Made by a program: the position numbers and the translations under genes. Under the pieces are notes generated by a model. The model did no database searches. It saw only the letters and a list, made by a program, of their open reading frames with translations, and had not been told where the DNA came from. Of a stretch of 64,000 nucleotides of DNA, positions 31,869 through 43,896 are shown one piece after another (position 1 is the stretch's first letter; each line of letters begins with the position of its first letter). The stretch is from JAWKUK01 sp041398605 (GTDB lineage: Bacteria; Planctomycetota; UBA1135; GCA-002686595). The DNA lies in NCBI GenBank assembly GCA_041398605.1, contig JAWKUK010000007.1:248001-312000 (forward strand), written 5' to 3'.

Positions 31869-33248
31869 ATGAACCAACACCACGTCACCCGCGAGTGTTT
31901 CGGCGAGCTGTTCGACGCGCTGTCGATGGGACCGCACCGTCACGCGGCGGAGCGCGCAACCGTGTACGCGCGCGGGGAGCGCGACGCTGGGGCCCGCGCC
32001 GCGCGCGACGTCGAACGGGACCTGCGTCCCGACCTCGCGGCGGCGGTCGCGCACCTCGACGAGTGCGCCGCATGCGCCGCGGAATGGCGCAGCTATCGCC
32101 GCGCCATCGGCACCCTCGTCGGGCCGAGCGTCGTCGAGACCGACCCCGCTCACGTGAGCCGGGTCCTTGCGCGCGTCGCTCAGGCGAGCCAGAGCACGAC
32201 GCCGGACCCGACTCGATCCCAGGACCCGACTCGATCCCTAGACCCAACCGGGGCAGCGGCGCCGCGGCGTCGAGCGGACGGCGCTGCGCTTGCGCGGCGG
32301 GTCGCGAGCCACGTCGTCGCGGTCGCGGCGGGGGCGCTGCTCACCTTCACTCTGGTGACCCCTGAGCCCCACGCCCCAGGGTCTCCGCGACGAGCGGACC
32401 CCGCACGTTCATTCGATCTGGAGAGCTCGACGCGCCCGGCGGGTTCGACGCAGAACACAGCGATAGCAGCAGAGGCAGTGGCACGGGCAGAGGCAGTGGC
32501 ACGGGCAGAGGCAGTGGCAACGGCTGCGGCAGAGGCAACGCCGGCTACACGCGAGGTCGTCACGCAGACGGTGACCCACACCATCACGCGGGTCTTGCCT
32601 TGTTGGGTGATCCCTGTGCCCTACGCGTCGCGAGAGTTGGCCTCCTCGCCTGCAACCCCGCCGGCGGCGCTGCCTTCGGCGCCGCTGCCGGCAGCGCCCC
32701 TGATCGAGCGCGCCCTGCGCCCGGATCCACACGCGACCGTGGTGGCGCTCGCGCGCTCGTTCGAGCGCGTCGGCGACACCCTCGCGCGCGCCCTACAACT
32801 CGCAGCGGAGCTCGAAGTCCAGCGCCGCATGTCGAGCGTGGCGGCAGAGAGGCCGCGCCCCGAGGCGCGGAGCGCTCCGGAGGCGCCCCGCCCGACGACC
32901 CGCCCCGAGCCCGTCATGATCCGACGCGAAGCGGGGCGAGTCGCGCTGTCGACGTCGGGACCGCTCGACGACGTGGTCACCGCGCTGCTCGCGCGCATCG
33001 ACGACCCCGATCCGGCCGTCCGCGCGGCGGTGGAGCTGCGACTCACCGGCATCGCCAGCGAACTGGGCGTCGAGCGAGGGCGGCTCGATCCGACCTCTGC
33101 CCGCGACCTCGGCGAGCCGTGGTGGCGTTCGGAGCGCGGCCAGGTCGCGGCGCTCGTGACCGAGCGCGGCGGCACAGCGAACGGGCGCGAGACGGAGACC
33201 TGGAACGACTGGTGGGCGCGCGCGAGCGTGGACTCACTGCGCCGCTGA
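31869..33248 (+). CDS. Zinc-finger anti-sigma factor with long periplasmic part
   Basis: A 459-residue membrane protein. The N-terminal cytoplasmic part has the anti-sigma zinc motif H-x3-C-x2-C (H62, C66, C69 in HLDECAACAAEW), which binds ECF factors. One transmembrane helix lies at about residues 147-164 (SHVVAVAAGALLTFTLV). The exported part is about 290 residues with low-complexity segments, including six-residue repeats AEAVAR encoded by 18-bp DNA repeats, and a C-terminal region of acidic/hydrophobic helices (DDVVTALLARIDDPDPAVR). Gene follows the cognate sigma factor directly. Signal sensed is unknown. Confidence 0.85.
   Translation: MNQHHVTRECFGELFDALSMGPHRHAAERATVYARGERDAGARAARDVERDLRPDLAAAVAHLDECAACAAEWRSYRRAIGTLVGPSVVETDPAHVSRVLARVAQASQSTTPDPTRSQDPTRSLDPTGAAAPRRRADGAALARRVASHVVAVAAGALLTFTLVTPEPHAPGSPRRADPARSFDLESSTRPAGSTQNTAIAAEAVARAEAVARAEAVATAAAEATPATREVVTQTVTHTITRVLPCWVIPVPYASRELASSPATPPAALPSAPLPAAPLIERALRPDPHATVVALARSFERVGDTLARALQLAAELEVQRRMSSVAAERPRPEARSAPEAPRPTTRPEPVMIRREAGRVALSTSGPLDDVVTALLARIDDPDPAVRAAVELRLTGIASELGVERGRLDPTSARDLGEPWWRSERGQVAALVTERGGTANGRETETWNDWWARASVDSLRR
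32205..32247 (+). repeat. 18-bp in-frame tandem repeat (linker)
   Basis: Two copies of an 18-bp unit (GACCCGACTCGATCCCAG) plus a degenerate third, coding DPTRSQ DPTRSL DPTG in the linker before the transmembrane helix of the anti-sigma factor. Copy number may vary between strains. Confidence 0.8.
32469..32540 (+). repeat. 18-bp in-frame tandem repeat (exported stalk)
   Basis: Four units of GCAGAGGCAGTGGCACGG, the last two degenerate, coding AEAVAR, AEAVAR, AEAVAT, AAEAT in the exported part of the anti-sigma factor. The region is predicted helical. Confidence 0.85.
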
Positions 33249-33343
33249 CTGCGGCGCATGCCCCCCGCGGCGGCGCGAAGGTCGCGATTCAAGGAACTCC
33301 GCCGCGCTGGGCCGCGTAGCCCCACTGACTGCCCCCTGCATCC

Positions 33344-34522
33344 ATGAACCCCATGCGCACCCTGATTCGAATCCTCCCGATCGCGCTGCTCGCCGTGAGC
33401 TGCATTTCGATCCACGCCACGACGACGAAGTCGGACGACCTGACCGTGCTCCGCAGCGAGCAGCTCGACGGTGTCGAGATCCGATGGCGGCTGCACGCGA
33501 ACCGCGCCGGGGAACCGCTGCTCGAGCGAACAGAGAAGCGCCCGCGTGAGGTGGCTGACCTCGGCCTGCGCGTGCGGCCCTTGACGCGGCAACGCGCCGC
33601 CGAGCTCGACCTGCCCGCCTTCGGCGGCGTCGTCGCGGAGAGCGTGCGCAAGCGGTCGAGCGCCGACGTCGCCGGGCTGAAGCCGGGCGATGTCCTGCTC
33701 TCGCTCGACGGCGCTCCGTTGACGAGCCCCGAGCAGTTCTCGGACGTTGTCCTGAATGACCTCGCGCCCGGCGCGAGCCTCACGCTCGAAGCCCGGCGCG
33801 GCGGCGCGGACGGCGTCGAGGCCATCCAGTTCGCGCTCGATGCCGACGCGAAGCGCATCGAAGACACAGCGACGGAGTCGCTGACCCTGCGGGGCTCCGC
33901 GGCCGTGCGCGACCTGACCGGCTTGAACGCCGCGGAGCTCAGCGCCGAGCTCGCGGGCGAAGCACTCGCATCGACAGACGGGGTGCCCGTCGTCCTCGTC
34001 GCGGGTGTGTCCCCGGGCTCACCGGCCTACCTCGCGGGCCTGCGCGCTGGCGACCGGATCGTCACGCTCGACGGCGCGCCGCTCGCGGGGCTCGATCGGC
34101 TCGTCTCCGCGGTGCTCGCCCGCGCGGACCAGCGCGGGCTCGCAATCTCGAGCAATGAGCGCACGGACGCCCTGGTCCGGCGCGCCGCCGACGGCGCACT
34201 GGAGCTCGGAGTCCGCGGGCCGCTCGGCGAGCACCGCGCCACGCTCGACGTGCGCGATGACCTGGACGAGCGCAGCGAGGTCGACATCCCGATCCTCTTC
34301 GAGTGCGAGTCCGACCTCGACTCGACGCGCTGGTCGTTGCTCGATTTCATCTTCCAGTTCGGCGCGAACTACCGCAGCCGCTACGTCGCCGCGACGACGC
34401 GCGAGCCTGCCCGACACAGCTTCTTCTCGATGCTGCCCTTCGGCTTCTACGAGGTCGAGAAGAGCCCCGGTCGCGCGCACTACACGATTCTCTGGTTCAT
34501 CGAGTGGGAGCGACGCCGCTGA
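33344..34522 (+). CDS. Lipoprotein with two PDZ domains
   Basis: A 392-residue protein with lipobox LLAVSC (Cys20). Two PDZ domains are visible: about residues 65-165 (DLGLRVRPLTRQRAAELDLP, VAGLKPGDVLLSLDGAPL) and about 215-285 (VSPGSPAYLAGLRAGDRIVTLDGAPLAG). There is no protease domain, unlike DegP/RseP proteins. The C-terminal 110 residues are a separate region (VDIPILFECESDLDSTRWSLLD) of unknown fold. PDZ lipoproteins may present substrates or scaffold envelope proteins; the position after the sigma/anti-sigma pair (95 bp) is suggestive but not proof of a link. Confidence 0.85.
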   Translation: MNPMRTLIRILPIALLAVSCISIHATTTKSDDLTVLRSEQLDGVEIRWRLHANRAGEPLLERTEKRPREVADLGLRVRPLTRQRAAELDLPAFGGVVAESVRKRSSADVAGLKPGDVLLSLDGAPLTSPEQFSDVVLNDLAPGASLTLEARRGGADGVEAIQFALDADAKRIEDTATESLTLRGSAAVRDLTGLNAAELSAELAGEALASTDGVPVVLVAGVSPGSPAYLAGLRAGDRIVTLDGAPLAGLDRLVSAVLARADQRGLAISSNERTDALVRRAADGALELGVRGPLGEHRATLDVRDDLDERSEVDIPILFECESDLDSTRWSLLDFIFQFGANYRSRYVAATTREPARHSFFSMLPFGFYEVEKSPGRAHYTILWFIEWERRR

Positions 34523-34606
34523 GGCCCACGCCCGGCGCGGGGCCTGGTACGCTAGGCGTGATTCGCCTGCGCGCACGAACCCCGCGTAGGCGCAGGCCAA
34601 CGACCC

Positions 34607-36016
34607 ATGCGCGCGCAGCCCTTCACCCTCTTCGCCACGCTCTGTCTCTGCGGCTCGAGCGCCGCTGCGTTGCCCGTGGGGGCCGCCCTTGCGGCAACGC
34701 TCGCGCCGCAGGACGACGACACGACGCCGCTGGCGGCGCCGGAGGTCGCGCTCGACGCGGCGCAACAGCTCGACGCCACGTGGCTCGCGCTTGGCGCGCC
34801 CGAGGCGCTCGAGGCGCTCGGCGTGATCCGAATGCGAGGCCAGGCACAAGCCTTGACCTCCGACTTCAACGGCCCGTTCGAAGAGCTGTATCACCCTGAC
34901 GGGCGCGCAGTGCAACGCATTGACTTCAACGGCTCGGACCCCGTCTTCTTCGGCGTCGATGGGCGCGTCTCCTGGGAGGCCTGGTCCGACCAGGCCGTCG
35001 CGAAGTTCGATTGGCACGCGGCCGCCGATTGGCGTCGCTTCTTCCTGCACCGACATGCCGCTGCACCGGGCCGCGCGGTCGGACGGGGCGAGGCGGTCGC
35101 GCCGTGGCGCGCGCTGTACCAGGACGCCGCGATCGGCGGCCGCGCGCGGGTCGAGGGCAAGGACTGCGTGCGCCTCGTCCTGACGCCGCGCGCCGCCCGT
35201 GAACACGGCCTCGCCGAGATCGCCGAGCGTCGCAAGCCCGAGCCCGACGTGCTCTGGATCGACGAGGCGACCCACCTGCCTGTGCGCTACGAACAGGAGA
35301 TGCTGCGCCCCGCTGAGGGCGAGATCCGGCTCAAGGAGACGTTCAGTGACTGGCGCGAGTTCGAAGGCGTGCGCTTCCCCATGGGGCGCAAGCTCGAGGT
35401 GCCGGGCGCGGGCTTGATGTTCACCGTCGAGTCGATCGAGGCGCACGTCGAGGTCGCGTCGGTCGCCTTCGAGCTGCCGCCGACGCTGACGATGACGCTC
35501 AGCGAGTCGCACCCGAGCGCGGTGCGGCTCATCGAGAGCACGTGGCAGCTCGTCGAGCGGCCGGAGGCGCACGCGATCGCGCTCGAAGTCGTCGCAACAA
35601 AGGCCGACGAGGAAGCGCGGCTCGACGGAGGCAAGCGCGAGCTGTTGGCGCTGCTCGCTGAGCTCGGCGTGTCTCCCACGGGCGAGCTCTGGGCGCAGCA
35701 GCTCCGCCGCAGCGACGAGCAAGTCACCTTCGAGGTCGTGGCGCCCGTCGCACGGCCCGTGAAGGTCCCGGCGGAGCACGCCGCGCGGGCCCGTGCGTTC
35801 ACGACCCCAGGCGGTATGTTCGCCACGGGGGCGCACCGCGGCGCGCGCGCGCGGCTCGCCGAGTCCGAGCTGCGGCTCGATCACTACCTGCGCGCACAGG
35901 GGCTCGTGCCGCGCGGTCCGCTGCAAGTGCTCTTGCTCCTTGCGCCGGAGTCGGTGCAAGACCCAGCAGATTGGCACACGATCTTGACGCAGCCCGTCGA
36001 GCCACGCTCGCACTGA
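34607..36016 (+). CDS. Secreted LolA-like / GyrI-like fusion protein
   Basis: A 469-residue exported protein with a signal peptide (LCLCGSSAAALPVGAALAATLA). Residues about 40-280 resemble lipoprotein-carrier-type (LolA/LppX-like) folds: a run of amphipathic beta strands (AVQRIDFNGSDPVFFGVDGR, RFPMGRKLEVPGAGLMFTVE). Residues about 310-465 resemble the GyrI-like/AraC effector-binding domain (GGMFATGAHRGARARLAESE, GPLQVLLLLAPESVQDPADW), normally cytoplasmic ligand-binding. The combination in an exported protein is unusual. Both similarities are from memory of sequence patterns and need a structural check. Confidence 0.6.
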   Translation: MRAQPFTLFATLCLCGSSAAALPVGAALAATLAPQDDDTTPLAAPEVALDAAQQLDATWLALGAPEALEALGVIRMRGQAQALTSDFNGPFEELYHPDGRAVQRIDFNGSDPVFFGVDGRVSWEAWSDQAVAKFDWHAAADWRRFFLHRHAAAPGRAVGRGEAVAPWRALYQDAAIGGRARVEGKDCVRLVLTPRAAREHGLAEIAERRKPEPDVLWIDEATHLPVRYEQEMLRPAEGEIRLKETFSDWREFEGVRFPMGRKLEVPGAGLMFTVESIEAHVEVASVAFELPPTLTMTLSESHPSAVRLIESTWQLVERPEAHAIALEVVATKADEEARLDGGKRELLALLAELGVSPTGELWAQQLRRSDEQVTFEVVAPVARPVKVPAEHAARARAFTTPGGMFATGAHRGARARLAESELRLDHYLRAQGLVPRGPLQVLLLLAPESVQDPADWHTILTQPVEPRSH

Positions 36017-36112
36017 ACGCGACGCTCGCAGGGGAATGGGCGGCGACGCTGAGCTCGACCCAGGCAGCGAGACAGGCGCGGGAGCGCTAGCGTGGCTATC
36101 ATCGGCGGGGCC

Positions 36113-39049
36113 ATGCCTCGCCAAGCCATCGCCCTTGCCATCGCGCTTTGCCCAATGATCGGGTCCCCGGTGCGGGGACTGATCGAGCCCGCCGCGCCGG
36201 CGCCGCCGGCCGCGGGGGCGCAGGACGCCCGCAGGCCGGACACAGCATCGCTCGTCGGCGCGGCCGGGAATTGGGGCGCGCCAGGCGGCGGTCCTGCGCG
36301 CTCCGGCGCCGCCGCGACGCAAGTGCCGCGCGGTCCGGTCAGCGACGCATGGAGCGTGACCTTCGAGGGTCGAGTGCTGCGCGAGCCGCTGGTCCAGGGT
36401 GACGTGATCCTCGTCGAGGAATCAGTGTCCGAGACGGAGTTTCGTGTGCACGTACTGGACCGGGTCTCGGGCGCGCCGCTCGGGGCAGCGCTCAAGGTCA
36501 ACGGCGTCGCGCCCGAGGCCACCATGGACGCTGGGCTCGTGGTCCTGCGCGCGGCGTCCGACCGGCTCGGCTTCTACCGCCTCGGGCCGCGCGGGCTGAC
36601 GCGCATCACGAGCAGGGCCCTGGGCGGGCCCGTAGAGCACACGCTGCTGGTGCCGGAGGGCGTCCTCGCCACCGTCAGTGGGAAGCTCACGCTGCTCGCG
36701 CGCGACCAAGCCCGCGGCAAGGCGCTGTGGACGAGCGACATCGCCCCCATCGGAGACCTCGCCGCCCATGGTGGCGTGGTCTTTGCCGCCGTGCGTGGCT
36801 CCAATTTGGTGGAGGTCGTCGAGGCCCGCCTCGAGGATGGGAGGCTCGTGCGCTCCGCAGCGGTCCCTGTGGGCGCCGATGCCAACGGCAGCCTCCGCGT
36901 GACGCTGGCGCCCGGGCTCGCCGCGGTCTCGCTGGACCCGCCGGTCGCGTGGCGCAAGGGCAACCTCGCGACGGCGTCGTGCGTGGCGCGCGGCGGCTCG
37001 ACGATCGAGCCGACGGCGGCGGGCAATGTGCACCTGCCGCCGACGACGGTCGGCGACGGCTATGTCTGCCGTCCATACAACGTCAACGCTGAGGTGCTGC
37101 TCGTGCATGTCGCGAACTTCGCTGCAGAAGGGGCGACCATCCTCGCGACGCCGCAGCAGCACCCAGAGGTGCTCCCCCTGCCGCGGTCAACGTACGCAAG
37201 CGGGGTCTTGCTGCTGGGCGGCAATGCCGTCGACCTCAGCACCAACCGCTTCCTCTGGAAGACTCCGCACCGCGTGACGCTGCCGCCCGTGCCGGCCCGC
37301 GAGCGGGTGCTGCTCGTCGTCGACGAGGGTCGGCGGCTCGTCGCGCTCGCCGACGCGGTGCGCCGCGCGCCGCTGGCGTTTGCCGCCGCCGAGGACCTGC
37401 CCGAGTTCGAGGGTACGCTCGCGACCGCCGGCGGCGCATTGGAGGCTGCGCGCGTCGCGCTCCGCGGGGGATCGCCGACATCCGCGGCCGCCAAACCGAG
37501 CCGCGACACCGAAGCAGCGGTCGCCGCCGCCCTCGCGCTCACTGGGCCAAAGGACGAGCTGCGCTGGGCTGCTAGCCCAGAGGCTGCGGTCCGCGCCAGC
37601 CGCCTCCTCTCCGCCCGAAGGCGCGCGGAGGGGCTGGCAGCCCTCGCCAACGATGCGCGCAAGGCAGGCGACGCGGAGCTGCTGTCCGACCTGATCGAAG
37701 GCGCGCTCGCGTCCGGCGCCGAGGAACGCGAGGTGGCCGCCGCGCAGAAGACGCTCGATGCGCTGGTCAAGGCGCCGCGGACGCCCAAAGCCGACAGAGT
37801 CGCAGAGCTGCGGCGCGCGATGGCGGAGATGGAAGCGCGCGCCACCGAGGTCGCACAGGACTGGTTTGAAGCGCTGGCTGAGGCGACACATCCCGCCGCG
37901 TTCGAGCTCCGCGCGGCGCTGATCGAGGAGGTGCTTCGCGCAACGCCGCAGGATGCAGCCGCGGCGCGTGCCGTGCGCAGGCTGCTCCCAGCGGGGATCG
38001 AGCCGGCGGAGCCGTTTGACCCGCTCGAATGGCTCGCGTTCGCGCGCGCGGCGCACGAAACGCCGGTCCACCTCGTCCTCCCGCCGGAGCGCGAGACCGA
38101 CCAATTGACCTACGCCGAGCTGCAGCTCGGGCGCGCGCAGCACACGTGGCGCAAGGACCTGATCGCGCTTGAGACCGAGCACCTGCTGATCCTCTCGACG
38201 CCCGATCGGCCGGGCGCATTGGCGCGTTGCCTCTCGCTCGCGTCGCTCACCTGCGACGCGCTCACAGCGATCTTCGCCGAGTACGGGCGCGAGGAGCGGC
38301 TCGACCGCAAGCTCGTCGTCCGCCTCTACCCGACGCGCGCCGACTACCTCAAGGAGAGCGAGAAGCAGGGCGTGCCGCCGGGGGCCCTCGCGTGGACCGG
38401 AGGCTTTTATTCGCCGATCGACAATATGAGTCGCTTGTTCATCCCGGACGATGACGCGGAGCTCGGTGACACGCTGCGCACGATCACGCACGAGATCACC
38501 CACCACTGGCTGGAGCGCCGCTGTCCGATGTGGTCGCTCTCCGAGACGCGCGAGCGCAACTACCTGCAGCGCGGTTATTGGATCGTTGAGGGCTTCGCAG
38601 GCTTCGTCGAGGAGTGGCTCTTCGACACGAACGCGCGCACATGGCGCACGCTCGATCCCAGGGCCGAGCGGCTCGACATCGTCGCACACACAAGCGATGG
38701 CGCGCGGCTCCCTTGGAAGGTCGCCTACGAGATCTCGCAGATCGGGTTCCACCGCGACAAGTTCACCGGCCAGGCCCCCATCACCTCGGCCTGGCTCCTG
38801 GGCGCGCAGCGCGTGATCGAAGCGCGCATGATGTATTACTGCCAAGCCGCTGCGACGTGCGCGTTCCTCTATCACGGCGACGAGGGCGCGCACCGCCGAG
38901 CCCTGCTCGAGTACCTGCGTGCGTTCTATACGAGCGAAGGCGAGCTCGACGTCACGAAGGCGTTCGGAATGGGGTACGACAAGCTCGGCGAGCGCGTCCA
39001 ATCCTTCGCGCGCGCAGTGAGCGCTGGTGAATTCAACGCACAGGACTGA
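36113..39049 (+). CDS. Large secreted gluzincin-type metallopeptidase
   Basis: A 978-residue protein. ATG 36113 (MPRQAIALAIALCPMIG) gives a signal peptide; the frame is open to 36092. The N-terminal part, about residues 45-400, looks like a PQQ/propeller region (HVLDRVSGAPLGAALKVNG, ARDQARGKALWTSD). A helical middle follows. The C-terminal part carries a zinc peptidase site HEITHHWLE (H793, E794, H797) and the likely third ligand E826 in EGFAGFVEE, which classes it as a gluzincin. The substrate is unknown. A nearby paralogue-like gene at 3890-5530 has a related site without the Glu. Confidence 0.8.
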   Translation: MPRQAIALAIALCPMIGSPVRGLIEPAAPAPPAAGAQDARRPDTASLVGAAGNWGAPGGGPARSGAAATQVPRGPVSDAWSVTFEGRVLREPLVQGDVILVEESVSETEFRVHVLDRVSGAPLGAALKVNGVAPEATMDAGLVVLRAASDRLGFYRLGPRGLTRITSRALGGPVEHTLLVPEGVLATVSGKLTLLARDQARGKALWTSDIAPIGDLAAHGGVVFAAVRGSNLVEVVEARLEDGRLVRSAAVPVGADANGSLRVTLAPGLAAVSLDPPVAWRKGNLATASCVARGGSTIEPTAAGNVHLPPTTVGDGYVCRPYNVNAEVLLVHVANFAAEGATILATPQQHPEVLPLPRSTYASGVLLLGGNAVDLSTNRFLWKTPHRVTLPPVPARERVLLVVDEGRRLVALADAVRRAPLAFAAAEDLPEFEGTLATAGGALEAARVALRGGSPTSAAAKPSRDTEAAVAAALALTGPKDELRWAASPEAAVRASRLLSARRRAEGLAALANDARKAGDAELLSDLIEGALASGAEEREVAAAQKTLDALVKAPRTPKADRVAELRRAMAEMEARATEVAQDWFEALAEATHPAAFELRAALIEEVLRATPQDAAAARAVRRLLPAGIEPAEPFDPLEWLAFARAAHETPVHLVLPPERETDQLTYAELQLGRAQHTWRKDLIALETEHLLILSTPDRPGALARCLSLASLTCDALTAIFAEYGREERLDRKLVVRLYPTRADYLKESEKQGVPPGALAWTGGFYSPIDNMSRLFIPDDDAELGDTLRTITHEITHHWLERRCPMWSLSETRERNYLQRGYWIVEGFAGFVEEWLFDTNARTWRTLDPRAERLDIVAHTSDGARLPWKVAYEISQIGFHRDKFTGQAPITSAWLLGAQRVIEARMMYYCQAAATCAFLYHGDEGAHRRALLEYLRAFYTSEGELDVTKAFGMGYDKLGERVQSFARAVSAGEFNAQD

Positions 39050-39053
39050 CGCG

Positions 39054-39069
39054 CCCCCCCGCGGGGGGG
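39054..39069. terminator. C7-GC-G7 hairpin between convergent genes
   Basis: Seven C, then GC, then seven G, located between the stops at 39049 and 39079. With the usual minimal loop it forms a short GC-only stem; a likely two-way terminator without T-run. Confidence 0.5.
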
Positions 39070-39078
39070 AGTCGCGGC

Positions 39079-40347
39079 TCAACGCAGCGTGACCGAGAGC
39101 GCGTCCGACATCGCCGTCGTCGCGCCATCGCGGTACCAGCCTTGGAAGTGCCAGGTCCATCCGCTCGCCACGGTGGTGCCCGCGGGGAGCGCGAACAACC
39201 CGGGATCGGCGACAAAATCGAGGCTGCCGCTCACGTTCGTCGCGGACCCGAGGTACATCAAGCGCGCAGCCACCGCGCCGACGCAGCGCGGCCCGAGCAC
39301 GCCGTTCAGTGGTGCATTGACTGCGTCGAGCGAGACGAGGCAGAGCCCGGGCGCGCCGATCGGGAGCCCCTCGACGACCAGCGTCAGATCGTGGCGCGCC
39401 AGGATGTCGCTCCCGTGCGCCCGAATGTGGCCCGGCAGCCCCGAGCTGTTCAGAGGCGCGGGGGCGCAGTAGTTCTGCTGATCGATGCCTGGTCGCGCGT
39501 GGTCGAGCAACCACTGCAAGATCGCCGGCGTCGCGGACGGCGAGAGGTCGATCGTGTGCCCGCTCCCGATCAACGTCCAAAGCTCAACTTCGGCTTGTCC
39601 GGAGCAGTTGGTGTAGCGCTCGGAGACCGCTTCGGAGCCGACGATGAGCTCATCGACGTCGAAGGATTGCCCCGGCGCTGAGGGCCCTGCGCTGCACCCG
39701 TTCCGGAGCGCGCAGCGCTCGAAGGTGTCGCGCGAGCTCGGATACTGGCTGCCGCCGAGCACGCCGCCTGCGTAGCGAATGAACGTGTCCTGCGTGCCGT
39801 GGATCTCGAGCACGCTGACCGGCGCCGTCGATGCGCAAGGCGCTTGCGCGCCGAGGCCTGCCCCGCTGATCGAGACGATCGCGGCCAGCTCGTCACCGTG
39901 ATCACACACGAGGCGGTGGGCCATGAACCCCCCGTTCGAGTGCCCAATGACATACACCCGGCGCTCATCGACGTCGAGCTGGGCCTTGATCTCTTGGATC
40001 AGCGCCGCGAGGTAGTCCGAGTCGTCGGTGCCGACGCCGAGGAAGTCACAGCACGCCGACGACGCGTTCCAGTAGTGCACGCCGAAGGCGTCCACTGGGC
40101 CGATCGGCTTGGCGTAGAGGAACCCATAGGCGTCCAGCCAAGGCTCGATACCAAACGTCGCGTCCACGGCGTTCGGCGTCGCCGTGTAGCCGTGGAGCAT
40201 CAAGATCAAGGGACTCTTGGGAGCGGATCCGTACGCCGCGGGAACGCGCACGACCACCGCACCACGACCCGCATCGACGGTGACATCGAGCGGCGCGGCG
40301 GTGGGGCAAAGAGGCGCAATTGCGAGGGCGAGGAGGCTAGCGAGCAT
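39079..40347 (-). CDS. PHB depolymerase/feruloyl-esterase-like secreted hydrolase
   Basis: A 422-residue exported alpha/beta hydrolase of the LpqC/poly-hydroxybutyrate depolymerase type. Seen: the oxyanion-hole strand LILMLHGYTATPN, the nucleophile elbow GHSNGG (Ser137), and a later His near VLEIHGTQDTFIRY. It has an N-terminal hydrophobic signal (MLASLLALAIAPLCPTAAP). The C-terminal 130 residues form a module beginning QQNYC and ending near WHFQGWYRDG and SVTLR, shared with the propeller protein at 1220-2386. The true substrate (polyester or ester-linked polysaccharide) is not predictable. Confidence 0.85.
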   Translation of the reverse strand: MLASLLALAIAPLCPTAAPLDVTVDAGRGAVVVRVPAAYGSAPKSPLILMLHGYTATPNAVDATFGIEPWLDAYGFLYAKPIGPVDAFGVHYWNASSACCDFLGVGTDDSDYLAALIQEIKAQLDVDERRVYVIGHSNGGFMAHRLVCDHGDELAAIVSISGAGLGAQAPCASTAPVSVLEIHGTQDTFIRYAGGVLGGSQYPSSRDTFERCALRNGCSAGPSAPGQSFDVDELIVGSEAVSERYTNCSGQAEVELWTLIGSGHTIDLSPSATPAILQWLLDHARPGIDQQNYCAPAPLNSSGLPGHIRAHGSDILARHDLTLVVEGLPIGAPGLCLVSLDAVNAPLNGVLGPRCVGAVAARLMYLGSATNVSGSLDFVADPGLFALPAGTTVASGWTWHFQGWYRDGATTAMSDALSVTLR

Positions 40348-40429
40348 GGTCCCGAGGGGGGCGCGATAAGGCGAGGTCGCGCACCAAGGCTCCGGGCAAG
40401 GATACCAATGGACCGCGACTCAAAGTGAG

Positions 40430-43699
<3,270 letters not shown>

Positions 43700-43896
43700 G
43701 GGGCGCTCGAGCGAAGGGCGAATGCACGCGAGTGTAGGCGGTCTTCCAACGCGATGGGCGGGATCGCGTGGTGCGTCCTCGGCCGATCTCCGCCCGGGAC
43801 GCGCGGCGACGCGGGTAGCGGCAGCCACGTCGGAGTCCTGCGTGCCGCCGGCGTCCGACGCGAACTGCGCAGCGTGCGGTAGGATCGGCGGTGCCG

